Shown here: piece by piece, positions 1 to 7,077 of the stretch
Position numbering within the stretch: the stretch's first letter is position 1
Layout: every line of letters begins with the position of its first letter
Assembly (NCBI GenBank): GCA_002369025.1
Contig: DFDV01000051.1
Span: forward strand, 1 to 16,875
Length of the DNA: 16,875 nt
Source of the DNA: Treponema sp. UBA3819
GTDB lineage: Bacteria > Spirochaetota > Spirochaetia > Treponematales > Treponemataceae
Direction: 5' to 3'
Program-made: the position numbers and the translations under genes
Notes under the pieces: generated by a model
The model's database searches: none
What the model was told of the DNA's origin: nothing
What the model saw: the letters and a program-made list of their open reading frames with translations, nothing else

Positions 1-702
1 GCAAAACAGCTCTTCCTTGCACTTTATACCGCTTTGATTGGAAAGGAGCAGGGACCCCGTCTGGGAAGTTTTATGCGTATTATTGGAAAGGAGCGGCTTG
101 AAAAACTGCTTTCTACCGTTGATGGCGTTTCAGCAGAAAAACTTGCCCAGAAATCTGCCGCAAAAAAACTTACTCCCGCAGAAATCGACCAGCTGCCGCT
201 TGCAGAACGCTTTAGCCGCCGTGTCATCCTTAAAGTAAGCAAAATCGAAAAGGTGGAGCAGCATCCGGGCGGTTCATTCCTCTATATCCTCACGCTGAAT
301 ACGGGAGATGAAGAACCCCGCCAGATTGTAAGTTCAATTGTTCAGTTCTATAAGCCGGAAGAACTTCTGGGAAAGAATATTGTTCTGGTCTACAACTTAA
401 AGCCTGCAAATTTCCGTGGCGTGAGAAGTAACGGTATGCTTCTTGCCGCAAGCGATCCCACCACAGAGGAAGATACCTGCGAAGTGATTTTTGCACCCCA
501 GTTTGAGCCGGGTACCATTCTGGAGCCGGAAGGCTTTAGCGTGCCGGATGATGTGGCTGACATGTGCTTTGTTAAGGCAGACAAATTTGCTGAAATGGGG
601 CTCTGTACCAAAGGCGGATTTGTTGAGCTTGACGGAAAGAAAATCGGTGCTGACGGTAAATTCCTCAGCGTTGAAAAATACAAAGACGGAAAAGTTAAAT
701 AA
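1..702 (+). CDS. lysS: Class I lysyl-tRNA synthetase, C-terminal part, fused to a tRNA-binding OB-fold domain (5' partial)
   Basis: The reading frame is open from the first base, so the gene starts upstream of the window; the TTG at 34 is internal. The first ~35 visible residues (ALYTALIGKEQGPRLGSF, then GKERLEKLL) match, from memory, the C-terminal signature of class I LysRS, the Rossmann-fold enzyme that spirochaetes and archaea use to charge tRNA-Lys. A charged Ala/Lys linker follows. From about visible residue 70 there is a Trbp111/EMAPII-type tRNA-binding domain: VILKVSKIEKVEQHPG, a central IVSSI strand, and the characteristic RGVRSNGMLLAAS. That domain is familiar at the C-terminus of MetRS, where it raises tRNA affinity. 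MetRS is the main alternative, but the GPRLGSF segment before the linker argues against it. The synthetase catalytic core is outside the window, so the name rests on the C-terminal motif plus the appended domain. Confidence 0.75.
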   Translation, partial: AKQLFLALYTALIGKEQGPRLGSFMRIIGKERLEKLLSTVDGVSAEKLAQKSAAKKLTPAEIDQLPLAERFSRRVILKVSKIEKVEQHPGGSFLYILTLNTGDEEPRQIVSSIVQFYKPEELLGKNIVLVYNLKPANFRGVRSNGMLLAASDPTTEEDTCEVIFAPQFEPGTILEPEGFSVPDDVADMCFVKADKFAEMGLCTKGGFVELDGKKIGADGKFLSVEKYKDGKVK

Positions 703-720
703 TCCTGTCTGTTTTTACAT

Positions 721-747
721 GGGCTGTCCGAGGGACAGCCCTTTTTT
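721..747 (+). terminator. Intrinsic terminator after the LysRS gene
   Basis: A perfect 9-bp stem, GGGCTGTCC (721-729) with GGACAGCCC (733-741), closes a 3-nt loop and is followed by six T (742-747). It lies 18 nt past the stop codon and separates the LysRS gene from the P83/100-like gene. Confidence 0.93.
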
Positions 748-808
748 GTGTATTGGGATAGACTCTTTTTACCGACAATATAAAGAGATTTTTTTTAGGC
801 GAGGATGT

Positions 809-2278
809 ATGAAAAAGTTTTTATGTCTACTGACTGCATGTTTTTCTCTGGGCGTGTATGCTTCGACAATAGAAGTAAATGAGACGGAACTGCAGGCTTC
901 TGCTTCTGATGCGATCGAATTTGAAAACTATGGCGGCCCTTATGCCGTGATAGAAAGTGCAGATGCAATTCTCGGTATTGGCCGCAGGCTGGGAGAAGAG
1001 GTAGCCGCCGACCTGGAAACACCCGCAACGATTCAGCCGGGAGCAAAATATACGTTTGTACATGCCATTGACATGCAGACTGACACTGCCCTGGATGCAG
1101 ATATTCTGATTTTGAACGAAAATGCCGGAGTAGATCACATTAAAAATCTTCGTCGTATCATCACCGGTTATCTGGAGGCGGCCTATGGTTACAGTCGCCC
1201 GGACGCAGAAACGGTCGCAACTTTTGTTACCATTTACAATGCTGTCTACCGGGAAAATATGGACAATTTTAAGGCAAAGTATAAGGACATAGTGCTTCAG
1301 TATCTGAGCCCGGAAAAAGTTGGCCTGAGCACAAAGTGGCAGGACTGGCCGGGTAAAAGTCAGATTGTCATTCCCCTTAACAATGTGAACGGAGGCCTTT
1401 CTTCTATTGATACTACGACAATCAGCGATGAAAATGTTGTAGATGCCCTGCAGGATGAGCCGGACAAGGGAATCCCTGAGCGCGAGGCACTGGCTTCCCT
1501 GAAAGAACGTGAGTCTGCCGATGCGGCGGAAAAGGCTCAGACAGCCCAAAAAGAAGCCGCTCAGGAACGCAAGGATGGAGACAAGGACGCCGCCGCAAAA
1601 GCCGCACAGGAATCAAAAGACCAGCAGCAGTTAGCCGACCGCAAGGCAAGCGAAGCCCGGAACGAACGCCAGGAAATCGCAAAAGATAAGGAAATTCTTG
1701 CTTCAGGTCAGGCAGAAGGACAGGTACAGCCGGTTTACCTGACAGGCCTTTTTGTGGAAGATGACGCAAAGGGAATGTACCGGCTTGTAACAGTCGATGC
1801 TGAAAGTGGAAAAGTCATCCGTAAGTCGCCTGTCAGCCAGGTGCGCAGCAGAACCGTATACGGAGTTTCAGGCGTGACTGTAACCGGAGATGAAGGCACA
1901 AAGACAACTTTTGCCCAGCTTTACATTGCCGTCTGCGGAGAAAATAAAGGAAAATCTGCGGTAAAACTCTGTCTGATTGACGCAGAAAGTCTTGAAATGG
2001 TCAAGCAGAGTGAAGAAACACTTGCGGAGGGTTCTGCCCTTGTTCCCTACAATGATGTCTTCTTTGTCGTGATAAAGCAGGGAAAAGAATGTTACGCCGC
2101 TTCCTTTGATAAGAATGCCACCCTGCTCAGAAAGAGTGCCCTGGCAATTAAGCCGACCAGTCCCTTTAACATCACGGACAGAGGCCTGCTGGTTACAGAC
2201 AGCAGCGGAAACCCGCGGCTTCTTGACCCAAAAGATTTAAGTACCCTGTGGACCAGCGCAAAAATTGATGCAAAATAA
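809..2278 (+). CDS. P83/100-family exported protein
   Basis: A 489-residue protein. The start chosen is ATG 809, because it gives a clean signal peptide (MKKFLCLLTACFSLGVYAS) with a purine-rich AGGCGAGG just upstream at 797-804; the open frame extends further 5' only through the preceding terminator. The mature N-terminal region (about residues 21-225) resembles the Borrelia P83/100 antigen family, with NYGGPYAVIESADAILGIGR and a helical segment. Residues about 225-300 are an Ala/Glu/Lys/Gln-rich, heptad-like stretch expected to form a long charged helix or coiled coil. The C-terminal ~185 residues are beta-rich, with repeated LVTVDAESGKVI / LCLIDAESLEMV-like units suggestive of propeller blades. 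Treponemes carry a homologue, described as a periplasmic or surface antigen of unknown biochemical role. A TATAAA at 779-784 may be the -10 element, but I see no convincing -35. The gene appears monocistronic between two terminators. Confidence 0.82.
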   Translation: MKKFLCLLTACFSLGVYASTIEVNETELQASASDAIEFENYGGPYAVIESADAILGIGRRLGEEVAADLETPATIQPGAKYTFVHAIDMQTDTALDADILILNENAGVDHIKNLRRIITGYLEAAYGYSRPDAETVATFVTIYNAVYRENMDNFKAKYKDIVLQYLSPEKVGLSTKWQDWPGKSQIVIPLNNVNGGLSSIDTTTISDENVVDALQDEPDKGIPEREALASLKERESADAAEKAQTAQKEAAQERKDGDKDAAAKAAQESKDQQQLADRKASEARNERQEIAKDKEILASGQAEGQVQPVYLTGLFVEDDAKGMYRLVTVDAESGKVIRKSPVSQVRSRTVYGVSGVTVTGDEGTKTTFAQLYIAVCGENKGKSAVKLCLIDAESLEMVKQSEETLAEGSALVPYNDVFFVVIKQGKECYAASFDKNATLLRKSALAIKPTSPFNITDRGLLVTDSSGNPRLLDPKDLSTLWTSAKIDAK

Positions 2279-2280
2279 AC

Positions 2281-2317
2281 AAAAAGCCCGGAATTGTTAC
2301 CATTTTCCGGGCTTTTT
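2281..2317. terminator. Bidirectional intrinsic terminator between convergent genes
   Basis: A 13-bp perfect stem, AAAAAGCCCGGAA (2281-2293) with TTCCGGGCTTTTT (2305-2317), has an 11-nt loop. The A-run on one side and T-run on the other give a U-tract in both directions. It sits 2 nt after the P83/100 stop codon and about 20 nt beyond the stop of the convergent DUF4340 gene, so it can end both transcripts. Confidence 0.93.
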
Positions 2318-2336
2318 ACAGTTTCAGGCTGTAGTT

Positions 2337-2918
2337 TTATGCTTGTGTGGCGGCAGGCTCAGTGGTCTGCTGTCCGTCTGCATTTGCTTCGTCTTTCTTT
2401 TCTTCCTGTGGCGGAGCAATCAGTTCCTCGGCTTTTACATCAAACTGATTGTGAAGGTTTCCGCTTGCAATCAGTATTTCTGAAGAGCCGTCTACGCGGA
2501 CATAGGTCTGATCTGCATTGTTGGCCACTTTTCCCAGAACCAGAGTACGGAGGACTTTTTCGCCCTTGCTTGCGGTAATGGTGATTTTTGTCATGTCATC
2601 AAGACCATAGCGCTGCAGGGTTTCCTCTGAATTTGAGCGGGAAACAATGCCCAGAGTTCTTACGGTTTTCAGGGCATTTGTCAGGTAGCGGATTTCATCC
2701 TCTGCGGCAGGCTTTTTATCTTCTCCGACAAACCATGCATCATACTCTTTTGTCAGAAGCAGATTGCCGTTTGATTCTGACTCAATGGTAATCTTGTCAG
2801 GTGAATCCTTAAGTGTATAAGCCTTTACCGGTGAGCGGTGTGCGTTGATTGTCTGGAGAACAAAAACGCAGGCAAGAACCGCGATTCCGGCAAGCAAAAT
2901 AAGTTTTCTGTTTTTCAT
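2337..2918 (-). CDS. DUF4340 domain protein, last gene of the Gld-type ABC operon
   Basis: A 193-residue protein with an N-terminal membrane anchor (LILLAGIAVLACVFVLQTI, about residues 5-23). An extracytoplasmic domain follows with the DUF4340 pattern: ITIESESNGNLLLTKEYDAWFVG (written here only as its key residues W-F-V-G), then LKTVRTLGIVSRS, LQRYGLDD, and LVLGKVANNADQTYVRVDGS. The last ~30 residues are a Glu/Lys/Gln/Thr/Ala low-complexity tail. Its ATG directly abuts the TAA of the GldG-like gene with no intervening base, and its ribosome site (AAAGGAGA) lies inside that upstream gene, so the two are translationally coupled. DUF4340 proteins commonly follow GldG-like genes; the biochemical role is unknown, and a role as accessory subunit of the complex is inferred. 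Confidence 0.85.
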   Translation of the reverse strand: MKNRKLILLAGIAVLACVFVLQTINAHRSPVKAYTLKDSPDKITIESESNGNLLLTKEYDAWFVGEDKKPAAEDEIRYLTNALKTVRTLGIVSRSNSEETLQRYGLDDMTKITITASKGEKVLRTLVLGKVANNADQTYVRVDGSSEILIASGNLHNQFDVKAEELIAPPQEEKKDEANADGQQTTEPAATQA

Positions 2919-4991
2919 TTATTTTGTCTCCTTTACGCTGTCTGTTTTTGCATTGCTTATCTCGCGGCTGTCGTTGGGATTGTAGGTCATGCGGATTGCT
3001 CTGCGGCGGCTGTTTCTGCGCTGCCAGATAATCAGACCGATGACGGCAACAATTATGACGAGACCGTAGATGTTAAAGTATTTGGCCGTGTTTGCCAAAG
3101 CCATGCTCTTTACGCTGAGGGTGTTGAGGGCGAGACCTTTTGTCCTCATCGTACACAAATCTTCTTCACCATTCAGATAATCTACAGCATTGCGTACAAA
3201 CATTGCTACAGGCTGGTCTTCACTTGCAATCAGCTGGGGACGGGTCAGTTTTGAAGAACCGACAACAAAAATCTTTCCGCTCTGAATGCTTTCCTTCAGG
3301 TGGCTGCTCACAGACAGGGTTTCATCTTTCTTCTCTGTTTCCGGCTTTGCATCAAAGGCGCTCTTGAACTTTCCTTCTACCAGTACGGCAAGGTTTTCGC
3401 TCTTGAGGGTAGATTTGTCTGCGGGAACGCGCAGCATGCTGGGATTGGTGTGGAAATTGCCGGTCATCAGCCATGAGTTGGGAGAAGATTTTGCCAGAAC
3501 GGTTACTTTTTCTCCTTCCTGAGCCTTTGCATCTTCAATATCAATGGTGCTTGCCTGCATAAAGTAGACATAACCCAGATTCTTGCTGATGACATGCTTC
3601 TGATTCAGGTTCTGCTTCTGCAGTTCGGGAACAAAGTAAACGGGCATTTTGCCGTACATCTGGTTTGCCTGTACGAAACAGGTTTCATCCAGAACGTAGT
3701 TCTTTCCCATCTTGATTCCGTATTTGTCCAGAATCTTTGCAAGTTTTGTGTCAATCGGATTGTAAGAGGGCTGCTGATAGTAAGCCATTTCTCCCTGGGG
3801 AAGCACTTCATCCACCGGGTCAAGGAAGAGAATGAGGTTTCCGCCCTTGAGCAGGTACTGATCGATTTTGTAGAGTTCGTCATCAGTAAATGCGCGCTTT
3901 GGTCCGTTGATGATGACGCTGGTAAGATTTGGTGTGATTTCATCGGTAAGCAGGTTGAGCAGCTTGAATGAATAGCGGTCTTTTACCAGATCATTAAACT
4001 TTCCTGAGCCGTTTTCGTCATCGTTGATGTTCCATTCGCCGTGGCCTGTAATGTAGCCGATTTCTACAGTCTTTGAGACAAGGCTTTTCAGGCTTTCGGT
4101 AATGGTGTCTTCAAGTGAGTCCAGTCCGCTGATGATGTTCTGACCAAAGAAGGTGCGTTCCAGACGGACAGGCAGCAGACGGAATGCGTCATTGTATGAA
4201 AGAACGAGACCGAGGATGCCGTGTTTTTCACCCTTGTCCCAGCTGATAGCCTGAAGACCATATTGCTGTACCAGGGGCAGGGATTCTTCATAAGAGGGAT
4301 CCAGAACTTCAATATCAATCTTATTCTGGTTCTTTGCGTTTACCAGGGTATAGGCTTTTTTTACAGCGCCTTCCATTTCCTTAAAGCCTTGAATTCCCAG
4401 ATCCTTCATTGCATCGCTTCTGTAGAGGGTCAGTTTAACTCTTCCGTTCAGTCCGGCGAGGGTGCTGGTTGTAGCAATCATATTGTTGATTTTAGAAGTG
4501 ATTTTGTATTCCAGACCTTCCGGAGAAACGATTCCGTCCAATGTCTCTACAGAATCAGCATAGGTAAAGACCATACCCATCCAGACCTGCTTAAAACCGA
4601 CTTCGTTGTTTTTCACTTCACGAATCTGAATCTGGTTCAGTTTGTAGCTTGCGGCGATGTTTTCGTTCTCAGGCTTGGACATGTCAAAGAATTCGCAGGA
4701 AAAATTGCGGTTTGCCTTTCCCTTGTATTCAGTCATCAGGTCGCGAACATACTGGTCTACGCTGTTGTAGGGAGCGGAAAGATTTGAAGTGAAGAATACC
4801 TTGATGCTCAGAGGCTCTTCCAGTGTGCGTACAGTCTGAATGCTTGCCTTGCTCAGAGAATATGAGCGGGGAGCCGTAAGGTCAAAGCGCACGAATGCGC
4901 GGTAGGCTACCAGATTTAAGAGCAGCAGGAATACCGCAAAAAGCAGAATGTCGCTGCGGGATGATTTTATGTAGTTGATGAAGTTTTTCAT
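2919..4991 (-). CDS. GldG-like ABC transporter auxiliary protein
   Basis: A 690-residue protein with two membrane spans, one near the N-terminus (DILLFAVFLLLLNLVAYRAF, about residues 14-33) and one near the C-terminus (about residues 638-656), followed by an Arg-rich cytoplasmic tail. The large region between them should be extracytoplasmic. It fits the ABC_transp_aux/GldG family: RSYSLSKASIQTVRTLEEPLSIKVFF early on, a DLMTEYKG segment, and a Rossmann-like core (SVIINGPKRAFTDDELYKIDQYL, key part GPKRAFTDDE, then GGNLILFLDPVDE). In gliding Bacteroidetes, GldG works with GldA and GldF as an ABC complex; related cassettes occur in non-gliding bacteria with unknown substrate. The SD (AGGAGG) overlaps the stop of the permease gene 8 nt upstream, which indicates coupled translation. 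Confidence 0.88.
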   Translation of the reverse strand: MKNFINYIKSSRSDILLFAVFLLLLNLVAYRAFVRFDLTAPRSYSLSKASIQTVRTLEEPLSIKVFFTSNLSAPYNSVDQYVRDLMTEYKGKANRNFSCEFFDMSKPENENIAASYKLNQIQIREVKNNEVGFKQVWMGMVFTYADSVETLDGIVSPEGLEYKITSKINNMIATTSTLAGLNGRVKLTLYRSDAMKDLGIQGFKEMEGAVKKAYTLVNAKNQNKIDIEVLDPSYEESLPLVQQYGLQAISWDKGEKHGILGLVLSYNDAFRLLPVRLERTFFGQNIISGLDSLEDTITESLKSLVSKTVEIGYITGHGEWNINDDENGSGKFNDLVKDRYSFKLLNLLTDEITPNLTSVIINGPKRAFTDDELYKIDQYLLKGGNLILFLDPVDEVLPQGEMAYYQQPSYNPIDTKLAKILDKYGIKMGKNYVLDETCFVQANQMYGKMPVYFVPELQKQNLNQKHVISKNLGYVYFMQASTIDIEDAKAQEGEKVTVLAKSSPNSWLMTGNFHTNPSMLRVPADKSTLKSENLAVLVEGKFKSAFDAKPETEKKDETLSVSSHLKESIQSGKIFVVGSSKLTRPQLIASEDQPVAMFVRNAVDYLNGEEDLCTMRTKGLALNTLSVKSMALANTAKYFNIYGLVIIVAVIGLIIWQRRNSRRRAIRMTYNPNDSREISNAKTDSVKETK

Positions 4992-4999
4992 TTTTTCCG

Positions 5000-5719
5000 T
5001 TACCTCCTGCTGTCGCCTTTGAGAATTTCAACAGTCAGGGCAAAGAAAATGGCAGTAAGCGAGATGAAGTAAATCAGGTCGCGGGTGTCGATTATGCCCT
5101 GGGCGATTGAAGTAAAGTGGCTGTAGGCAGAAAAATATGAGCAGAAGTTTACCAGCCATGAAGGCAGGAATACCAGGAATCCACTCAAAATTGAAAGCAG
5201 AATACAGATGGTAAATGCGATGAAGAAAGCAATAATCTGATTCTTTGTAAGGCTGGTGGCAAAAAGTCCGATTGCGCTGAATGATGCAATCAGAAAGAGT
5301 GCACCAAGATAGCCGCCGATAATAGGACCCGCATCAGGCGAACCAAAAACATAGCAGGTAATCACATAGAAAAGAGTGGGTACCAGCATGGCGGCTCCGC
5401 TGATAAAGGCTGCCAGAAATTTTCCCAGGGTTACATCAAAGGCAGTGACGGGCAGGGTCAGCAGGGTTTCAATTGAGCCGCTGCGTTTTTCTTCTGCCAG
5501 CATGCGCATGGTGAGGGCGGGAATAAAGAATGACAGGGTTATGGGCAGGATTGAAAAGAAATTGCGCAGTTCTGCCCGGTTTGCCAGAAAGAATGTGTTG
5601 AAGAATAAAAATCCTGAGAACACAAGGAATAAGCCCGTCACGATATAGGCGATAGGACTTGAAAAATATGCTGAAAGTTCGCGCTTCATAATGACCAGCG
5701 CAGCATTTTGCTTTTTCAT
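5000..5719 (-). CDS. ABC-2 type permease, GldF-like
   Basis: A 239-residue polytopic membrane protein with about six hydrophobic spans and no ATPase motifs. The N-terminal MKRELSAYFSSPIAYIV, followed by FFIPALTMRMLAEEKRSGSIETLLTLPV, is the typical start of GldF/ABC-2 permeases; the EEKRSGSIETLL loop is the coupling region. Its ATG overlaps the stop of the ATPase gene by 4 bp (ATGA, 5716-5719), and it is followed 8 nt later by the GldG-like gene. It would form the transmembrane path for the ATPase encoded immediately upstream. The exported substrate cannot be read from the sequence. Confidence 0.9.
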   Translation of the reverse strand: MKKQNAALVIMKRELSAYFSSPIAYIVTGLFLVFSGFLFFNTFFLANRAELRNFFSILPITLSFFIPALTMRMLAEEKRSGSIETLLTLPVTAFDVTLGKFLAAFISGAAMLVPTLFYVITCYVFGSPDAGPIIGGYLGALFLIASFSAIGLFATSLTKNQIIAFFIAFTICILLSILSGFLVFLPSWLVNFCSYFSAYSHFTSIAQGIIDTRDLIYFISLTAIFFALTVEILKGDSRR

Positions 5720-6681
5720 GCGTTTTCTCCTTCCGCTGTGGCGGCATCATCCTGAGTAAGTGAATGGAATACATCTTCCAGACTGTTGCGGCGGATGGAC
5801 ATTTCGTAGAGAGTCCAGCCTTTTTCAGCAATGGCCTTAAAGATTGCGGGGCGAATTTCTGCATTTCCCTCTGCATGAGCAAGGAGGCTGGCTGTCTGAA
5901 CGCCTTCAATGGCTTCGCCTTCTTCCGCCGTGCAGGATGCAACGCCTTCAAGCTGGGACAGAGTCTGGCTCAGGTCGCTTTCACTGCAGCCGCCTGCTTC
6001 TACAAAGACACTGGCTGAGTGACCGTATTTTTCACGGAGTTCGCTGGTGGGGCTGTCCGCAACGATTTTTCCTTTTGCGATGATGATGACCCGGCCGCAA
6101 AGCATTTCTACTTCGCCGAGGATATGGGTGGAAATGATGACGGTTCTCGTCTTACCGATTTCCTTGATTACATCGCGTACATCCTGAATCTGGTTGGGGT
6201 CAAGACCGCTGGTCGGTTCGTCAAGAATCAGAATTTCAGGGTCGTTCATAAGGGCATGAGCAAGTCCAACACGCTGGCGGTAACCGCGGGAAAGGTCAGC
6301 AATATTCTTGTGCATTACTTCCTTTAAGCCGCAGGTTTCACAGAGCTGAGGAACTTTTTCATCTGCATTTACACCCTGCAGGTCTGCAACATAGCGCAGG
6401 TAGTCATCTACAATCATGTCGCTGTAGAGAGGAGCGCTTTCGGGCATGTAGCCGATTTTCCTTTTTGCTTCCACCGGATTTTCTGTGATATCCGTGCCGT
6501 CAATAGAGATTGTACCGTCTGTCGCCTTAAGGAAGCCGGTAATCATACGCATTGTGGTGGTCTTTCCCGCTCCGTTTGGTCCGAGCAAACCTACAATCTG
6601 CCCGGTCGGAATGGAAAAACTGATGTCATCCACCGCACGAAATGTCCCGAATTGTTTGGACAAGTGCGAAACTTCAATCAT
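5716..6681 (-). CDS. ABC transporter ATP-binding protein, GldA-like
   Basis: A 321-residue ABC ATPase. I chose ATG at 6681 (MIEVSHLSKQFG) because GGAG lies 8 nt upstream; an in-frame GTG at 6714 would add 11 atypical residues. Motifs in order: Walker A GPNGAGKTT (34-42), a Q-loop region reading GYMPESAPLY with Glu at the usual Gln site, signature LSRGYRQRV (130-138), Walker B ILILDEP (150-156), and H-loop His186. A C-terminal ~100-residue extension ends in MSIRRNSLEDVFHSLT, as in GldA/CcmA-type ATPases. The PES variant is, to my recollection, usual in GldA-like proteins and is not a sign of decay. It is the first gene of the operon, overlaps the permease by 4 bp, and is driven by the promoter at 6734-6762. 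Confidence 0.93.
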   Translation of the reverse strand: MIEVSHLSKQFGTFRAVDDISFSIPTGQIVGLLGPNGAGKTTTMRMITGFLKATDGTISIDGTDITENPVEAKRKIGYMPESAPLYSDMIVDDYLRYVADLQGVNADEKVPQLCETCGLKEVMHKNIADLSRGYRQRVGLAHALMNDPEILILDEPTSGLDPNQIQDVRDVIKEIGKTRTVIISTHILGEVEMLCGRVIIIAKGKIVADSPTSELREKYGHSASVFVEAGGCSESDLSQTLSQLEGVASCTAEEGEAIEGVQTASLLAHAEGNAEIRPAIFKAIAEKGWTLYEMSIRRNSLEDVFHSLTQDDAATAEGENA

Positions 6682-6721
6682 GATTTGAACTCCATGTGCG
6701 GGTGCAGAAAGCACCCTGAGA

Positions 6722-6752
6722 TACTTTGTTTCTATTATATATAAACAAAGTA
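6722..6752. repeat. 10-bp inverted repeat overlapping the ABC operon promoter (candidate operator)
   Basis: TACTTTGTTT (6722-6731) and AAACAAAGTA (6743-6752) are exact reverse complements separated by 11 bp of pure A/T plus one C. The spacer carries the minus-strand TATAAT, so a dimeric repressor bound here would cover the -10 and part of the spacer. No T-run follows in either direction, which argues against an intrinsic terminator. No regulator gene is nearby, so the binding protein is unknown. Confidence 0.5.
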
Positions 6753-6762
6753 CTTGTGAAAA
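6734..6762 (-). promoter_or_regulatory. Promoter of the Gld-type ABC operon
   Basis: On the minus strand a perfect TATAAT (6739-6734) lies 17 bp from TTTTCA (6762-6757; 4 of 6 matches to TTGACA). Transcription would begin near 6727, leaving a leader of about 45 nt before ATG 6681. Confidence 0.72.
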
Positions 6763-6808
6763 GGTAATATGAAAAACAAAAAATTTGCTGAAAGTGAAAA
6801 TTTAAAAC

Positions 6809-6838
6809 TTGACAAAAGATATTTTTCCCTCGTACAAT
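6809..6838 (+). promoter_or_regulatory. Promoter of the aromatic amino acid operon
   Basis: Perfect TTGACA (6809-6814), an 18-bp spacer, and TACAAT (6833-6838, 5 of 6 matches). The predicted start of transcription is about 6844-6846, coinciding with the ATG of the leader peptide (6845). Confidence 0.82.
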
Positions 6839-6844
6839 ATTTAT

Positions 6845-6961
6845 ATGAACCGCACAACTTTTGGCGCGACAGAAAAATCATTCTCAATCATGCAGGTCTA
6901 CTCCTACTATGGTTATTATTATTTTTCTCATTTGCGTACGGAAGTTTCAGACTGTCGTTGA
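6845..6961 (+). CDS. Tyrosine-rich leader peptide of an attenuator (38 codons)
   Basis: A 38-residue ORF from ATG 6845 to TGA 6961. It begins MNRTTFGATEKSFSIMQV, continues with YSYYGYYYFSH (from codon 6899-6901 onward), and ends LRTEVSDCR. Six Tyr codons and one Phe codon fall within nine consecutive codons (6899-6925), with two further Phe codons earlier. It lies between a strong promoter and an intrinsic terminator, upstream of DAHP synthase and prephenate dehydrogenase genes, so its expected role is to sense charged tRNA-Tyr by ribosome stalling. No Shine-Dalgarno precedes the ATG, and the promoter -10 ends only 6 nt upstream, implying a leaderless transcript. An internal ATG at 6890 would still include all the Tyr codons but also lacks an SD. 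No homologue is known to me; the call rests on composition and context. Confidence 0.78.
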   Translation: MNRTTFGATEKSFSIMQVYSYYGYYYFSHLRTEVSDCR

Positions 6962-7001
6962 CAGATTGATTGCGGCTGACAAGGCAATAATCAGGACTTC
7001 C
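6940..7001 (+). promoter_or_regulatory. Candidate antiterminator pairing of the tyrosine attenuator
   Basis: GGAAGTTT (6940-6947) can pair with the terminator's 5' arm GGACTTCC (6994-7001): six Watson-Crick pairs plus two G-U pairs. Between the arms, GATT(G)ATTGC (6964-6973) pairs with GCAATAATC (6984-6992): nine pairs with one bulged G, which would stack directly under the antiterminator. Position 6940 is 17 nt past the last Tyr codon, so a ribosome stalled on the Tyr run leaves it free, while one reaching the stop codon at 6959-6961 covers it. Confidence 0.62.
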
Positions 7002-7022
7002 AGAAAAGGAAGTCCTTTTTTT
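6993..7022 (+). terminator. Attenuator terminator upstream of the DAHP synthase gene
   Basis: AGGACTTCC (6993-7001) pairs perfectly with GGAAGTCCT (7008-7016) around a 6-nt loop, followed by six T (7017-7022). It lies 31 nt after the leader peptide stop and 55 nt before the next gene, so transcripts that terminate here would contain only the leader. Confidence 0.9.
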
Positions 7023-7077
7023 ATGCCTGCATAGCGGAAAATACTGAAAAAATGACAAAAAATAAGGAGAATTGAAC

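Noticed and set aside
3594..4787. Plus-strand ORFs opposite the GldG-like gene (for example 4221-4787).
   Set aside because: They are antisense shadows of a 690-codon gene with clear family features, with no SD and no recognisable domain.
6769..6969. A 66-codon plus-strand ORF (starting MKNKKFAESEN) with a hydrophobic LLLLWLLLFFSFAYG stretch, overlapping the leader region.
   Set aside because: It is in another frame from the Tyr-rich leader ORF; its hydrophobic run is the frame-shifted reading of the Tyr codons. The strong promoter at 6809-6838 lies inside it, so its 5' part would not be transcribed from that promoter.
6845..7077. A T-box riboswitch upstream of the DAHP synthase gene.
   Set aside because: No T-box consensus or specifier-loop arrangement is seen before the terminator; the Tyr codons lie in a translated ORF.
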